The translations under genes were made by a program, and so were the position numbers. 64,000 nt of DNA from Microbacterium fluvii (GTDB taxonomy: Bacteria > Actinomycetota > Actinomycetes > Actinomycetales > Microbacteriaceae). Position 1 is the stretch's first letter, and each line of letters begins with the position of its first letter. The notes beneath the pieces are model-generated. The model did not search any database. It was not told the DNA's origin and saw only the letters and a program-made list of their open reading frames with translations. Positions 46,692-55,351 of this stretch are shown one piece after another. Location: contig NZ_JAOPFX010000001.1 in assembly GCF_025515205.1 (NCBI RefSeq), positions 1,736,001 through 1,800,000 of the forward strand, in the 5' to 3' direction.

Positions 46692-47576
46692 TCAGTGCGC
46701 CCCGAGAAAGCGCTCGATCGCGGCGGCTGCGGGCACCGGCGTCTCGTAGTGGATGAGGTGCCCCACATCGGGGATCTCGACGAGCTCGGCGGCGGGGAAG
46801 ATGCGCGCGAGTTCGCGCTCCTTCTCGATGGGGGTGATGTCGTCGCGCACCGCGGCGATCAGCAATGTCGGCTGGGAGATCGCGGCGGCGAACTCGCTCA
46901 CGTCGTGCGACACGCTCGTCACGAAGGCGTCGTGCAGCACGTCGCGGTCGGCGAAGCGCGAGAAGTAGGTGTCGTGCTGGTCGTGCACGAACCGGCGCAG
47001 CTGCGGGTCGCGCGTCTTGGCCATCGACACGCTCATGACGCGCACGATCAGGCGGTTGCGCAGCAGTGCGTCGCCGAGCTTCGCGGGGAGCTTCGCGCCC
47101 GCCCAGTAGTAGAAGACCGCGAGCCGGGTGAGGATGCCTCGGGGGCCCTCCAGCGCGGGCGCGCCGATCGGGTTCACCAGGATCAGTCTCGGAGTCTCGA
47201 GACCTCGGCTCACCGCCGCCGCCGAGACGATCGATCCGAAGCTGTGGCCGAGCACCACGGCACCGGGGGCGACGGCCGCGGCGAAGTGCTGCAGCCACTG
47301 CGCGTACAGATCGAGGTCGTGCGCGCGTCCGGGGATCGGCTCGGTCTCGCCGAACCCCGGCAGATCGGGCATGACGACGCGGATGCCGTGCAGCTGCGCG
47401 ACGACCGGCTCGAGGCCGTGGTGCTCGCCGCGGAAGCCGTGCACGGCGAGGATCGTCGTGTCGGCGTCGGCCGGGCCGTAGACCCAGTAGGCCGTCGTGC
47501 CGCCGAGCACCTCCGCCTCGCGACGCTCGACGGGAGTGCGCGTGAGCTGGTCGGCATAGGGGTTCACCACGGTCAC
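46692..47576 (-). CDS. Alpha/beta hydrolase
   Basis: 294 residues. Nucleophile elbow VLGHSFGSIVS, oxyanion region TTILAVHGFRGEHHGLEPV, acid around AAVRDDITP, His in PDVGHLIHYETP. Lid region (about 150-215) is helical. Substrate unknown. GTG at 47576 follows a -10-like TAGACT after six bases. Confidence 0.85.
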   Translation of the reverse strand: MTVVNPYADQLTRTPVERREAEVLGGTTAYWVYGPADADTTILAVHGFRGEHHGLEPVVAQLHGIRVVMPDLPGFGETEPIPGRAHDLDLYAQWLQHFAAAVAPGAVVLGHSFGSIVSAAAVSRGLETPRLILVNPIGAPALEGPRGILTRLAVFYYWAGAKLPAKLGDALLRNRLIVRVMSVSMAKTRDPQLRRFVHDQHDTYFSRFADRDVLHDAFVTSVSHDVSEFAAAISQPTLLIAAVRDDITPIEKERELARIFPAAELVEIPDVGHLIHYETPVPAAAAIERFLGAH

Positions 47577-47582
47577 CCGCCC

Positions 47583-47588
47583 AGTCTA
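47583..47588 (-). promoter_or_regulatory. -10-like TAGACT, leaderless promoter for the hydrolase
   Basis: TAGACT on the minus strand ends six bases before the GTG at 47576. The 72-base spacer also carries the divergent element for the exonuclease. Confidence 0.45.
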
Positions 47589-47635
47589 CGGGCGGGCCAG
47601 CGGCGCGCCTGGGCGGCGATGTCGGAGGGGGTGCA

Positions 47636-47641
47636 TACCGT
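47636..47641 (+). promoter_or_regulatory. -10-like TACCGT, leaderless promoter for the exonuclease
   Basis: TACCGT ends seven bases before the ATG at 47649, with no ribosome-binding site between. Confidence 0.45.
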
Positions 47642-47648
47642 TGGCGGC

Positions 47649-48338
47649 ATGGAAGCACTGCGGATGGTGGGGGTCTTCGACCTCGAGACGACGGGAGTCG
47701 ATGTCACGGCCGACCGCATCGTGACAGCGCACGTGGGCCTCCTCGACGCGTCTGGAACGGCGCTGCGCGCCAGGGACTGGCTCGCCGACCCCGGCGTCGA
47801 GATCCCCGAGGGCGCGGCCGCCATCCACGGCGTGACCACCGCGCGCGCCCGCGCCGAGGGGCGCCCCGCAGCAGAGGTCGTGTCCGAGGTCGTCACGGCC
47901 CTGCGCGACCTGTTCGCCGCCGGCATCCCGGTCGTCGCCTACAACGCGCCGTTCGATTTCTCGCTGCTCAAGCACGAGGCGGTGCGTCACGGCATCGCCC
48001 CGATCCTCGAGCCATCGCCGGTCATCGACCCGCTCGTGGTCGACAAGGCCTACGACCGCTACCGCCGCGGCAAGCGCACCCTCGAGGTGGTCGCCGCCCA
48101 CTACGCCGTGACCCTCGAGGGCGCACACGAGGCCTCGGCGGATGCCGTGGCCGCCGGCCGCGTGGCACAGGCGCTCGCCGCGCGCTTCGGCGGGCAGCTG
48201 CCGCCGTCTGTCGACGAACTGCACTCGCAGCAGATCTCGTGGGCGCGCGCGCAGGCGGCGAGCCTGACCGACTACTTCATCCAGATCGGCCGGCTCGCCC
48301 CCGACGAGACCGTCGACGGCAGCTGGCCGATCCGCTGA
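47649..48338 (+). CDS. DEDD-type 3'-5' exonuclease (DnaQ-like)
   Basis: 229 residues. Exo I GVFDLETTGVD (Asp, Glu), Exo II AYNAPFDFSLL (Asp), Exo III EGAHEASADAVAAGRV (His, Asp): complete DEDDh active site. It resembles the exonuclease part of DNA polymerase III epsilon, as a stand-alone repair-type protein. Followed by a strong bidirectional terminator shared with rpmE2. Confidence 0.92.
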   Translation: MEALRMVGVFDLETTGVDVTADRIVTAHVGLLDASGTALRARDWLADPGVEIPEGAAAIHGVTTARARAEGRPAAEVVSEVVTALRDLFAAGIPVVAYNAPFDFSLLKHEAVRHGIAPILEPSPVIDPLVVDKAYDRYRRGKRTLEVVAAHYAVTLEGAHEASADAVAAGRVAQALAARFGGQLPPSVDELHSQQISWARAQAASLTDYFIQIGRLAPDETVDGSWPIR

Positions 48339-48348
48339 CGCACAACGA

Positions 48349-48376
48349 CGAAAGCCCCGCCGAGGCGGGGCTTTCG
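48349..48376. terminator. Bidirectional intrinsic terminator
   Basis: A perfect 13-bp stem (48349-48361 with 48364-48376) around a 2-base turn, with AAAG on one side and CTTT on the other. It lies between the converging exonuclease and rpmE2 genes, within about 11 bases of each stop codon. Confidence 0.92.
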
Positions 48377-48387
48377 CTGGTGGCTGC

Positions 48388-48645
48388 TTACTTGGAGGAG
48401 CCGCCGAAGTTCTTGAAGCGCTGGTTGAACTTCTCGACACGACCGGCCGAGTCCATGATGCGCTGCTTGCCCGTGTAGAACGGGTGCGACGCCGACGAGA
48501 TCTCGACGTCGATGACGGGGTACTCGACGCCGTCGAGCTCGATCGTCTTGTCGCTGGTCACCGTCGAGCGGGTGAGGAACGTGTCGCCCGAGCCGAGGTC
48601 GCGGAAGACGACCGCGTGGTAGTCGGGGTGGATGTCAGTCTTCAT
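48388..48645 (-). CDS. rpmE2: 50S ribosomal protein L31, type B
   Basis: 85 residues. Starts [21 protein letters not shown], has [12 protein letters not shown], and lacks the CxxC pairs, so it is the zinc-independent form that replaces zinc-binding L31 under zinc shortage. ATG at 48645 has AAAGGA about nine bases upstream; longer in-frame reading would add unrelated residues. A good -10 (TAGAAT, 48729-48724) lies at the end of the ABC gene. I see no clear Zur palindrome in the leader. Confidence 0.95.
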   Translation of the reverse strand: MKTDIHPDYHAVVFRDLGSGDTFLTRSTVTSDKTIELDGVEYPVIDVEISSASHPFYTGKQRIMDSAGRVEKFNQRFKNFGGSSK

Positions 48646-48729
48646 GAGGAGTCCTTTGTGGGGATGGCGTCCCTGCCGAGAACCAGGGACCAAGTCCGCG
48701 GTGCGAGAATGCACCAAGTAGCGATTCTA

Positions 48730-49515
<786 letters not shown>

Positions 49516-49521
49516 GCCGCT

Positions 49522-49527
49522 AGCCTA
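49522..49527 (-). promoter_or_regulatory. -10-like TAGGCT, leaderless promoter for the ABC ATPase
   Basis: TAGGCT on the minus strand ends six bases before the ATG at 49515; it lies only a few bases beyond the end of glgA, so the ATPase gene has its own start. Confidence 0.45.
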
Positions 49528-50721
49528 TCGGCCGCTCGCGGTCACCTCGCGGTACAGGTCCTGGGCCTGCTCGGCGATTCGCGCCCAGCTGAACTCCTGT
49601 GCGGCACGCTCGCGGCCGGCCCTGCCGTACGCCGCCGCGCGGTCGCGGTCGGCCACGACGTCGGTGAGCACTCGGGCGAGATCGTCGACGAAGCGGTCGG
49701 GGTCGATGGGGGTGCCGGTGCCGTCCTGCACCTGCTCGATCGGCACGAGCCGACCGGTGACCCCGTCGACGACGACCTCGGGGATGCCGCCGGTCGCGGT
49801 GCCGACGACGGCCGCGCCGCAGGCCATCGCCTCGAGGTTGACGATGCCGAGCGGCTCGTAGACGGAGGGGCAGACGAAGGTCGTCGCGGTGGTGAGGATC
49901 GCGCACAGCTGATCGCGCGGCAGGAACCGGTCGATCCAGATCACGCCGTCGCGCTCGGCCTGCAGCCCGCGCACGAGCCCCTCGACCTCGGAGAGGATCT
50001 CCGGGGTGTCGGGCGCGCCGGCACACAGCACGAGCTGCACCTCCGGCGGCAGCTTCGCCGCGGCGCGCAGGAAGTAGGGCAGCCCCTTCTGGCGGGTGAT
50101 GCGCCCCACGAAGACGACCGAGGGCCGAGCGGGGTCGATGCCCAGCTCGGCGAGCAGCGCGGGGTCGTCGACCGGCCGCCAGGCCTGCACGTCGATGCCG
50201 TTGTAGATGACGCGCACCTTGGCGGGGTCGAGGCTCGGATAGCTGCGCAGGATGTCGTCGCGCATGCCGTTGCTGACGGCGACGACGGCGGCCGCGCCCT
50301 CGTAGGCGGTCTTCTCGATCCAGCTCGAGACGGCGTAGCCGCCGCCCAGCTGCTCGGCCTTCCACGGCCGCAGCGGCTCGAGGCTGTGAGCGGTCACGAC
50401 ATGCGGGATGCCGTGCAGCAGCGAGGCGAGGTGCCCTGCGAAGTTGGCGTACCAGGTGTGCGAGTGCACGACGTCGGCACCGGCGACGTCCGACACGATG
50501 TCGAGGTCGGTGCCGAGCGTCTGGATGGCGGCGTTGGCGCCGGACAGTTCGACCGGAACGCCGTACGAGGTCGTGTCGATCTCGTCGCGTTCGGCGCCGA
50601 ATGCGCGCACCTGCACCTCGACGCCGTCGGCGCGGAGGGCCTTGACGAGCTCGGTCGCGTGCACGCCTGCGCCGCCGTAGATCTCCGGTGGGTATTCCTT
50701 CGTGACGATGTCCACCCGCAT
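49525..50721 (-). CDS. glgA: ADP-glucose-dependent GT4 glycogen/maltose-1-phosphate synthase
   Basis: 398 residues, GT-B fold. N-terminal VTKEYPPEIYGGAGVHATELV, then HSHTWYANFAGHLA, YNGIDVQAWRP, VFVGRITRQKGLPYFL, CPSVYEPLGIVNLEAMACGAAVV. This is the short actinobacterial type, close to mycobacterial GlgM, which makes maltose-1-phosphate for GlgE; whether this copy makes glycogen or maltose-1-phosphate cannot be read from sequence. Divergent from glgC, 48 bases apart. Confidence 0.9.
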   Translation of the reverse strand: MRVDIVTKEYPPEIYGGAGVHATELVKALRADGVEVQVRAFGAERDEIDTTSYGVPVELSGANAAIQTLGTDLDIVSDVAGADVVHSHTWYANFAGHLASLLHGIPHVVTAHSLEPLRPWKAEQLGGGYAVSSWIEKTAYEGAAAVVAVSNGMRDDILRSYPSLDPAKVRVIYNGIDVQAWRPVDDPALLAELGIDPARPSVVFVGRITRQKGLPYFLRAAAKLPPEVQLVLCAGAPDTPEILSEVEGLVRGLQAERDGVIWIDRFLPRDQLCAILTTATTFVCPSVYEPLGIVNLEAMACGAAVVGTATGGIPEVVVDGVTGRLVPIEQVQDGTGTPIDPDRFVDDLARVLTDVVADRDRAAAYGRAGRERAAQEFSWARIAEQAQDLYREVTASGR

Positions 50722-50729
50722 GTCTGGAA

Positions 50730-50735
50730 ACGCTA
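50730..50735 (-). promoter_or_regulatory. -10-like TAGCGT, leaderless promoter for glgA
   Basis: TAGCGT on the minus strand ends eight bases before the ATG at 50721. Confidence 0.42.
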
Positions 50736-50757
50736 GTACACGGCCCGGAGGGCGGCA

Positions 50758-50763
50758 TAGTGT
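50758..50763 (+). promoter_or_regulatory. -10-like TAGTGT, leaderless promoter for glgC
   Basis: TAGTGT ends six bases before the ATG at 50770. The sequence TAGTGTGGTGCCATG closely matches TAGCGTGGCGCCATG in front of the hydrolase gene at 52715. Confidence 0.48.
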
Positions 50764-50769
50764 GGTGCC

Positions 50770-52014
50770 ATGCCTGCAGAGCCGAAGGTCTTCGGAATCG
50801 TCCTCGCCGGTGGCGAGGGAAAGCGCCTCATGCCGCTGACGGTCGACCGCGCCAAGCCCGCGGTGCCGTTCGGGGGGCAGTACCGCCTGATCGACTTCGC
50901 GATCTCGAACCTCATCAATTCGGGACTGCGCCAGATCGTCGTGCTGACGCAGTACAAGTCGCACAGCCTCGACCGCCACATCTCTCAGACCTGGCGCATG
51001 TCGGCGCTGCTGAACTCGTATGTCGCGTCGGTCCCTGCCCAGCAGCGCCTCGGCAAGCGGTGGTTCTCCGGCTCGGCCGACGCGATCCTGCAGTCGCTCA
51101 ACCTCGTCAACGACGAGCGCCCCGACATCGTCATCGTCATCGGCGCCGACCACGTGTACCGCATGGACTTCCAGCAGATGCTCGATGCTCACATCGCCTC
51201 CGGCGCGCGGGCGACGGTCGCCGGCATCCGCCAGCCGATCTCACTGGCCAACCAGTTCGGGGTGATCGCCGTCGACGACGACGACCCCACGAAGATCAGC
51301 GAGTTCCTCGAGAAGCCGCAGAACCCCAAGGGGCTGGCCGACAGCCCCGGCGAGGTGCTGGCTTCGATGGGCAACTACATCTTCGACACCGACGCCCTCA
51401 TCGAGGCCGTGCAGACCGACGGCGAGCTGCCGACGTCCAACCACGACATGGGCGGCGACATCATCCCCTACTTCGTGGGCCGCGGCGAGGCCGGCGTCTA
51501 CGACTTCAAGCGCAATGACGTGCCGGGGTCCACCGACCGCGATCGTGACTACTGGCGCGATGTCGGCACGATCGAGTCGTTCTTCGACGCGCACATGGAT
51601 CTCATCTCGACCCTGCCGATCTTCAACCTCTACAACACGAAATGGCCGATCCACTCGCAGTCGGTCAACTCTCCGCCGGCGAAGTTCGTGCGCGACAGCG
51701 TGGGCCGCATGGGCAATGCGATCGACTCGATCGTCTCGCTCGGCTCCGTGCTGTCGGGCACCCACCTCGAGCGCAGCGTCGTGGGCCCGTGGACGCTCTC
51801 TGGCGGCGGCTCGACGGTCACCGACTCGGTGCTGTTCGACTACGTGTCGGTCGGCGCCGGCGCCCGCGTGCACCGCGCGATCCTCGACAAGAACGTCGTG
51901 CTCGCCCCCGGCGCCACCGTCGGCGTCGACCGCGAGCGCGACCTCGCCCGCGGATTCACGGTCACCGACTCCGGCATCACCGTCGTGGGCAAGAACGTCG
52001 TCGTCGAGGCGTGA
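50770..52014 (+). CDS. glgC: Glucose-1-phosphate adenylyltransferase
   Basis: 414 residues. Makes ADP-glucose for glycogen synthesis. [26 protein letters not shown] (nucleotide loop), [42 protein letters not shown] (catalytic Asp), [11 protein letters not shown], and a C-terminal left-handed beta-helix. Works with GlgA and GlgB; divergent from glgA, with predicted leaderless starts on both sides. Confidence 0.97.
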   Translation: MPAEPKVFGIVLAGGEGKRLMPLTVDRAKPAVPFGGQYRLIDFAISNLINSGLRQIVVLTQYKSHSLDRHISQTWRMSALLNSYVASVPAQQRLGKRWFSGSADAILQSLNLVNDERPDIVIVIGADHVYRMDFQQMLDAHIASGARATVAGIRQPISLANQFGVIAVDDDDPTKISEFLEKPQNPKGLADSPGEVLASMGNYIFDTDALIEAVQTDGELPTSNHDMGGDIIPYFVGRGEAGVYDFKRNDVPGSTDRDRDYWRDVGTIESFFDAHMDLISTLPIFNLYNTKWPIHSQSVNSPPAKFVRDSVGRMGNAIDSIVSLGSVLSGTHLERSVVGPWTLSGGGSTVTDSVLFDYVSVGAGARVHRAILDKNVVLAPGATVGVDRERDLARGFTVTDSGITVVGKNVVVEA

Positions 52015-52034
52015 GGGGCATCGCCTGCGGCCGA

Positions 52035-52040
52035 TAGCGT
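52035..52040 (+). promoter_or_regulatory. -10-like TAGCGT before the serB-like gene
   Basis: TAGCGT ends six bases before the GTG at 52047. The intervening AGGAGG could also act as a ribosome-binding site if transcription starts further upstream, but it is directly next to the GTG. Confidence 0.42.
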
Positions 52041-52046
52041 AGGAGG

Positions 52047-52682
52047 GTGGCAGCATCCCCCTTCCTTGTCGTGCTCGACGCCGACTCGACGCTCATCCGC
52101 AACGAGGTCATCGAGCTGATCGCCGACGAGGCGGGCCGCGGGCCCGAGGTCGCCGCGGCCACCGAGGCGGCGATGCGCGGCGAGGTCGACTTCGCGACGA
52201 GCCTGCGCTCGCGAGTGGAAGCGCTGCGGGGCGTGCCGGTCACGGCCTTCGCCCGTGTGCTGGCCCGCATCGAGCCGACGCCGGGCGTGCGCGAGCTCGT
52301 CGACGCCGTGCACGCGCGCGGCGGCACGGTCGCGGTCGTCTCCGGGGGCTTCCACGAGGTCCTCGACACGGTGGCGCCCGACCTCGGAGTGGATCTCTGG
52401 CGCGCGAACCGCCTGCACGTCGACGAGGGGATGCTGACCGGTCTGGTCGACGGCGACATCGTCGACGCCGAGGGCAAGGCGGCAGCCCTGCGTGAATGGG
52501 CGGGTGAACTCGATGTGCCGCTGCGTTCGACGATCGCCATCGGCGACGGCGCGAACGATCTCAGGATGATGGATGCGGCGGGCCTCGGTCTGGCCTTCAA
52601 CGCCAAGCCCGCCGTGCGTGCGCAGGCGAACCTCGTGGTCGGCCCCGTCGACCTGCGCGCCGTCATCCCCCTGCTGCCGTAG
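52047..52682 (+). CDS. serB: Phosphoserine phosphatase-like HAD hydrolase
   Basis: 211 residues. HAD motif I VLDADSTLIRNEVIELIADEAG (nucleophile Asp11), motif II VVSGGFHEVLDTV, Lys in EGKAAALREW, motif III GDGANDLRMMDAAGLGLAFNAKP. This matches SerB without its ACT domains. DADST replaces the more common DVDST/DFDST. Start is GTG. Confidence 0.9.
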   Translation: MAASPFLVVLDADSTLIRNEVIELIADEAGRGPEVAAATEAAMRGEVDFATSLRSRVEALRGVPVTAFARVLARIEPTPGVRELVDAVHARGGTVAVVSGGFHEVLDTVAPDLGVDLWRANRLHVDEGMLTGLVDGDIVDAEGKAAALREWAGELDVPLRSTIAIGDGANDLRMMDAAGLGLAFNAKPAVRAQANLVVGPVDLRAVIPLLP

Positions 52683-52702
52683 CCGGTGTCGGAGGGCCGG
52701 CG

Positions 52703-52708
52703 TAGCGT
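52703..52708 (+). promoter_or_regulatory. -10-like TAGCGT, leaderless promoter for the hydrolase at 52715
   Basis: TAGCGT ends six bases before the ATG at 52715; TAGCGTGGCGCCATG nearly repeats the glgC start region. Confidence 0.48.
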
Positions 52709-52714
52709 GGCGCC

Positions 52715-53416
52715 ATGGACGTCATCCTGATCCCGGGCCTGTGGCTCGACGCAGACTCGTGGAGCGACATCGCTCCCGCCCTCGCGGCGGCCGGGCACAC
52801 CCCTCGACCGCTCACCATGCCGGGCGTCGGGGTCGCCGCGCCCGAATCCAGCGGCATAGGCATCGCCGACTGGGTGGCCGCCGTCGTCGCCGAGATCGAC
52901 GAGACCGAGGGCCCGGTCGTGCTGGTCGGCCACTCCGGGGGCGGCAACGTCGCGTGGGGCGCCGCCGACGCCCGCCCCGACCGCGTCGCCAGAGTGGTCT
53001 TCGTCGACACGGTGCCCCCGCCGGACGGCGGCGACATCTCCGAGTTCGACCTCGTCGACGGGGTCGTGCCCTTCCCGGGGTGGGACTTCTTCGACAGCGA
53101 CGAAGAAGACGGCGCGGCCGACCTCGACCAGGCGACCCGCGAGCGCACGGCCGCCCTCACCCGCAGCGTGCCCGCGCGGGTGCCGTCCGATCCGATCGCG
53201 CTCGGCGACGAGCGCCGATGGAACGTGCCGGTGACGCTGCTGTCGGGAGCGATGGACGAGCAGCAGTTCCGCGAGGCGATCGCGCAGTGGGGCCGCTACG
53301 CCGCCGAGTTCGAGGCGATCCGCGACGCCGAGGTCGTGCGGCTGGGCACCGGCCATTGGCCGCAGTTCTCGAATCCCGCCCTGCTCGCAGACAAGCTCAT
53401 CGCCGCGATCCGCTGA
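52715..53416 (+). CDS. Alpha/beta hydrolase
   Basis: 233 residues. N-terminal VILIPGLWLDADSWSDIAPAL, nucleophile in LVGHSGGGNVAWG, likely His in LGTGHWPQFSNPALL. Compact hydrolase of the esterase/chlorophyllase-like group, common in actinobacteria; substrate unknown. Stops four bases before the end of the converging fabG gene. Confidence 0.85.
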   Translation: MDVILIPGLWLDADSWSDIAPALAAAGHTPRPLTMPGVGVAAPESSGIGIADWVAAVVAEIDETEGPVVLVGHSGGGNVAWGAADARPDRVARVVFVDTVPPPDGGDISEFDLVDGVVPFPGWDFFDSDEEDGAADLDQATRERTAALTRSVPARVPSDPIALGDERRWNVPVTLLSGAMDEQQFREAIAQWGRYAAEFEAIRDAEVVRLGTGHWPQFSNPALLADKLIAAIR

Positions 53417-53419
53417 GCG

Positions 53420-54130
53420 TCAGTGCCCCATGCCGAGGCCGCCGTCGACGGGGATCACGGCGCCCGACACGTAGGCCGCATCGTCCGATGCCAGCCACGC
53501 GACGACCCCGGCGACCTCGTCGGGGGTGGCGAAGCGCCCGGCGGGGATGTTCTTCTTGTACTCGGCTTGGGTGTCCTCGGGCAGTTCGGCCGTCATGTCG
53601 GTCTCGATGAACCCCGGCGCCACGACGTTCGCGGTGATGCCGCGCCCGCCGAGCTCCCGGGTCAGTGAGCGCGCGAAGCCGACCAGGCCGCTCTTGGACG
53701 AGGAGTAGTTGATCTGACCGGCTGAGCCGTAGAGCCCGACCACGCTCGAGATCAACACGACCCGGCCCCAGCGAGCTCGCAGCATCCCCTTCGACGCGCG
53801 CTTGACGACGCGGAACGCACCGCCGAGGTTCGTGGCCACGACGCTGTCGAAGTCGTCTTCGCTCATGCGCAGCAGCAGGGTGTCCTTCGTGATGCCGGCG
53901 TTGGCCACGACGATCTCGACGGGGCCGAGCTGCTGCTCGACCTCGGTGAACGCCGCGTCGACGGCGGCGGCATCGGTGACGTCGGCCCGGACGGTCAGCG
54001 TGCCCTCCGGTCCCTCGCCGCTGCGCGCGGTCACGGCCACCTTGTAACCTTCGCGCACGAAGCGCTCCGCGATGGCGCGGCCGATGCCGCGGTTTCCTCC
54101 CGTGACGAGCACGACGCGATCGGTGGACAT
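53420..54130 (-). CDS. fabG: 3-oxoacyl-ACP reductase-type short-chain dehydrogenase
   Basis: 236 residues. Cofactor motif VTGGNRGIGRAIAERF, IVVANAGITKD, catalytic Ser in VLISSVVGLYGSAGQ, YxxxK in NYSSSKSGLVG, C-terminal NVVAPGFIETDM and VSGAVIPVDGGLGMGH. Reduces the beta-keto group in fatty acid synthesis; NADPH preference is suggested by the Arg after the glycine loop. ATG at 54130 has AGGAG about six bases upstream. Next to DUF3099/SURF1, as in other actinobacteria. Confidence 0.93.
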   Translation of the reverse strand: MSTDRVVLVTGGNRGIGRAIAERFVREGYKVAVTARSGEGPEGTLTVRADVTDAAAVDAAFTEVEQQLGPVEIVVANAGITKDTLLLRMSEDDFDSVVATNLGGAFRVVKRASKGMLRARWGRVVLISSVVGLYGSAGQINYSSSKSGLVGFARSLTRELGGRGITANVVAPGFIETDMTAELPEDTQAEYKKNIPAGRFATPDEVAGVVAWLASDDAAYVSGAVIPVDGGLGMGH

Positions 54131-54236
54131 GGAGCACTCCTGTTCGGCGGACGATCCGCACCAGCCTACCGGCGGGCGTTTGACACGCTCCGCGACGCCC
54201 GGAAAGCTGGAGAGCACCAGACGAAAGGCGCCCTCC

Positions 54237-54743
54237 GTGAGCGACCAGAACCCCACTCCCCCGGCCGCCGACCAGCCCGAGCCCCCCGCCGCTCCCGCCG
54301 GATACCCGCAGACGCCGCCGCCCGCGGCGCCGACCTACGGCCAGCCGACCCCCGGTGCCGCACCCGTCTACGGCCAGCCGCCCGCGTACGGCGCAGCCCC
54401 TGCCTATGGTGCGCCGCCCGCCTACGGCACCGGCCCCGCCTACGGCTCGGCTCCGGCCTACGGCGCCTACGCCCCGGCCAAGACGAACTCGCTGGCGATC
54501 GTCTCGCTCATCGCGAGCATCGCCGGGCTCACCGTGATCCCGCTCATCGGCACGATCGTCGGCATCATCACGGGCCACATGTCGCTTTCGCAGCTGAAGA
54601 CCAGTGGCGAAGGCGGCCGCGGCATGGCGCTGGCCGGCGTCATCATCGGCTGGGTGAGCCTGGCGCTGGGCGTGCTGTTCGTGATCCTCGCGTTCGCGCT
54701 GTTCATCCCGCTCGCGATCGCCGGCAGCACCTACTCGGCCTGA
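54237..54743 (+). CDS. DUF4190 membrane protein with Pro/Tyr-rich N-terminus
   Basis: 168 residues. The first 80 are Pro/Ala/Gly/Tyr-rich with repeated AYGAPPAYG-type units; then a DUF4190 domain with two membrane helices (about 85-110 and 130-160) around TGHMSLSQLKTSGEGGRGMALAGVIIGWVSL. Function unknown. GTG start at 54237 with GAAAGG upstream. The repeats are codon-level variants, not tandem DNA copies. Confidence 0.82.
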   Translation: MSDQNPTPPAADQPEPPAAPAGYPQTPPPAAPTYGQPTPGAAPVYGQPPAYGAAPAYGAPPAYGTGPAYGSAPAYGAYAPAKTNSLAIVSLIASIAGLTVIPLIGTIVGIITGHMSLSQLKTSGEGGRGMALAGVIIGWVSLALGVLFVILAFALFIPLAIAGSTYSA

Positions 54744-54770
54744 GGGGCATCCGGCCTGCGCCGCGCGGCG

Positions 54771-54776
54771 TAACCT
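54771..54776 (+). promoter_or_regulatory. -10-like TAACCT before the DUF3099 gene
   Basis: TAACCT ends nine bases before the GTG at 54786, consistent with a leaderless or very short leader transcript. Confidence 0.42.
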
Positions 54777-54785
54777 GGATGCACC

Positions 54786-55151
54786 GTGAAGCACACCCCT
54801 CACCCGCAGTCCGCGACGTCGCTGCCCCGTGCACCGCGCGACGACGCGGGAGCGCGCTCCAAGCGCTACCTGACGATGATGGGGGTGCGCATCGCATGCT
54901 TCATCGCGATGGTGCTGATCACCCCCTACGGCTGGTACACGTGGGTGCTCGGGGCCGCCGCGATCTTCCTCCCGTACATCGCCGTGGTGGTGGCCAACGT
55001 CGGCTCCGATGTGCGTGGCACCACCCCGGAGTCGCCGGAGCGCGCTCTGCCGGCCGCCGCCCCGAAGCCCGATGCCCGCCCCGACACGGGCACGCAGCAT
55101 CCGGTCATCCGCATCGACGAGAAGCGATCCGACCCCGACGAGCGCGCATGA
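54786..55151 (+). CDS. DUF3099 family membrane protein
   Basis: 121 residues. Cytoplasmic N-terminus (APRDDAGARSKRYLTMMGVRIACFI), two membrane helices (about 30-48 and 52-70), and a Pro/Asp-rich C-terminal tail. The YxxMMGxRxxCF block is diagnostic of actinobacterial DUF3099. Function unknown. GTG start; ATGA overlap with the next gene. Confidence 0.88.
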   Translation: MKHTPHPQSATSLPRAPRDDAGARSKRYLTMMGVRIACFIAMVLITPYGWYTWVLGAAAIFLPYIAVVVANVGSDVRGTTPESPERALPAAAPKPDARPDTGTQHPVIRIDEKRSDPDERA

Positions 55152-55351
55152 GCGCCGAGTGCTCCCGGGCGGGCTGCCGGGATGCGGCCACGTGGCGCAT
55201 CGAATGGCGCAACCCCCGCATCCACACCGATGGCCGCAGCAAGACGTGGGTCGCCTGCGACGCGCATCGGGGGTTCCTCACCGAGTTCCTGGCCGCGCGC
55301 GACTTCCCGCTGCAGGTCACCCCTCTGGAAAGCGCAGGAGAGACCGCGTGA
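55148..55351 (+). CDS. Small conserved Cys/His protein
   Basis: 67 residues: CSRAGCRDAATWRIEWRNPRIHTDGRSKTWVACDAHRGFLTEFL. Two N-terminal cysteines plus CDAH could bind one metal ion. Databases often mislabel this actinobacterial family as acetone carboxylase, which it cannot be. Lies between DUF3099 and SURF1 genes, overlapping both (ATGA, GTGA), so it is likely co-translated. Confidence 0.82.
   Translation: MSAECSRAGCRDAATWRIEWRNPRIHTDGRSKTWVACDAHRGFLTEFLAARDFPLQVTPLESAGETA

Noticed and set aside
48646..48729. Zur operator before rpmE2
   Set aside because: The zinc-independent L31 is often Zur-controlled, but I see no AT-rich palindrome of the Zur type in the leader.
54237..54480. Repetitive Pro/Tyr-rich coding stretch as possible tandem DNA repeat or CRISPR-like array
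   Set aside because: Units are short, irregular and codon-varied, there are no spacers, and it forms the N-terminus of a DUF4190 protein.
55148..55351. Acetone carboxylase subunit (common database label for this family)
   Set aside because: At 67 residues with only a putative Cys/His metal site it cannot be a carboxylase subunit, and no acetone carboxylase genes are nearby.
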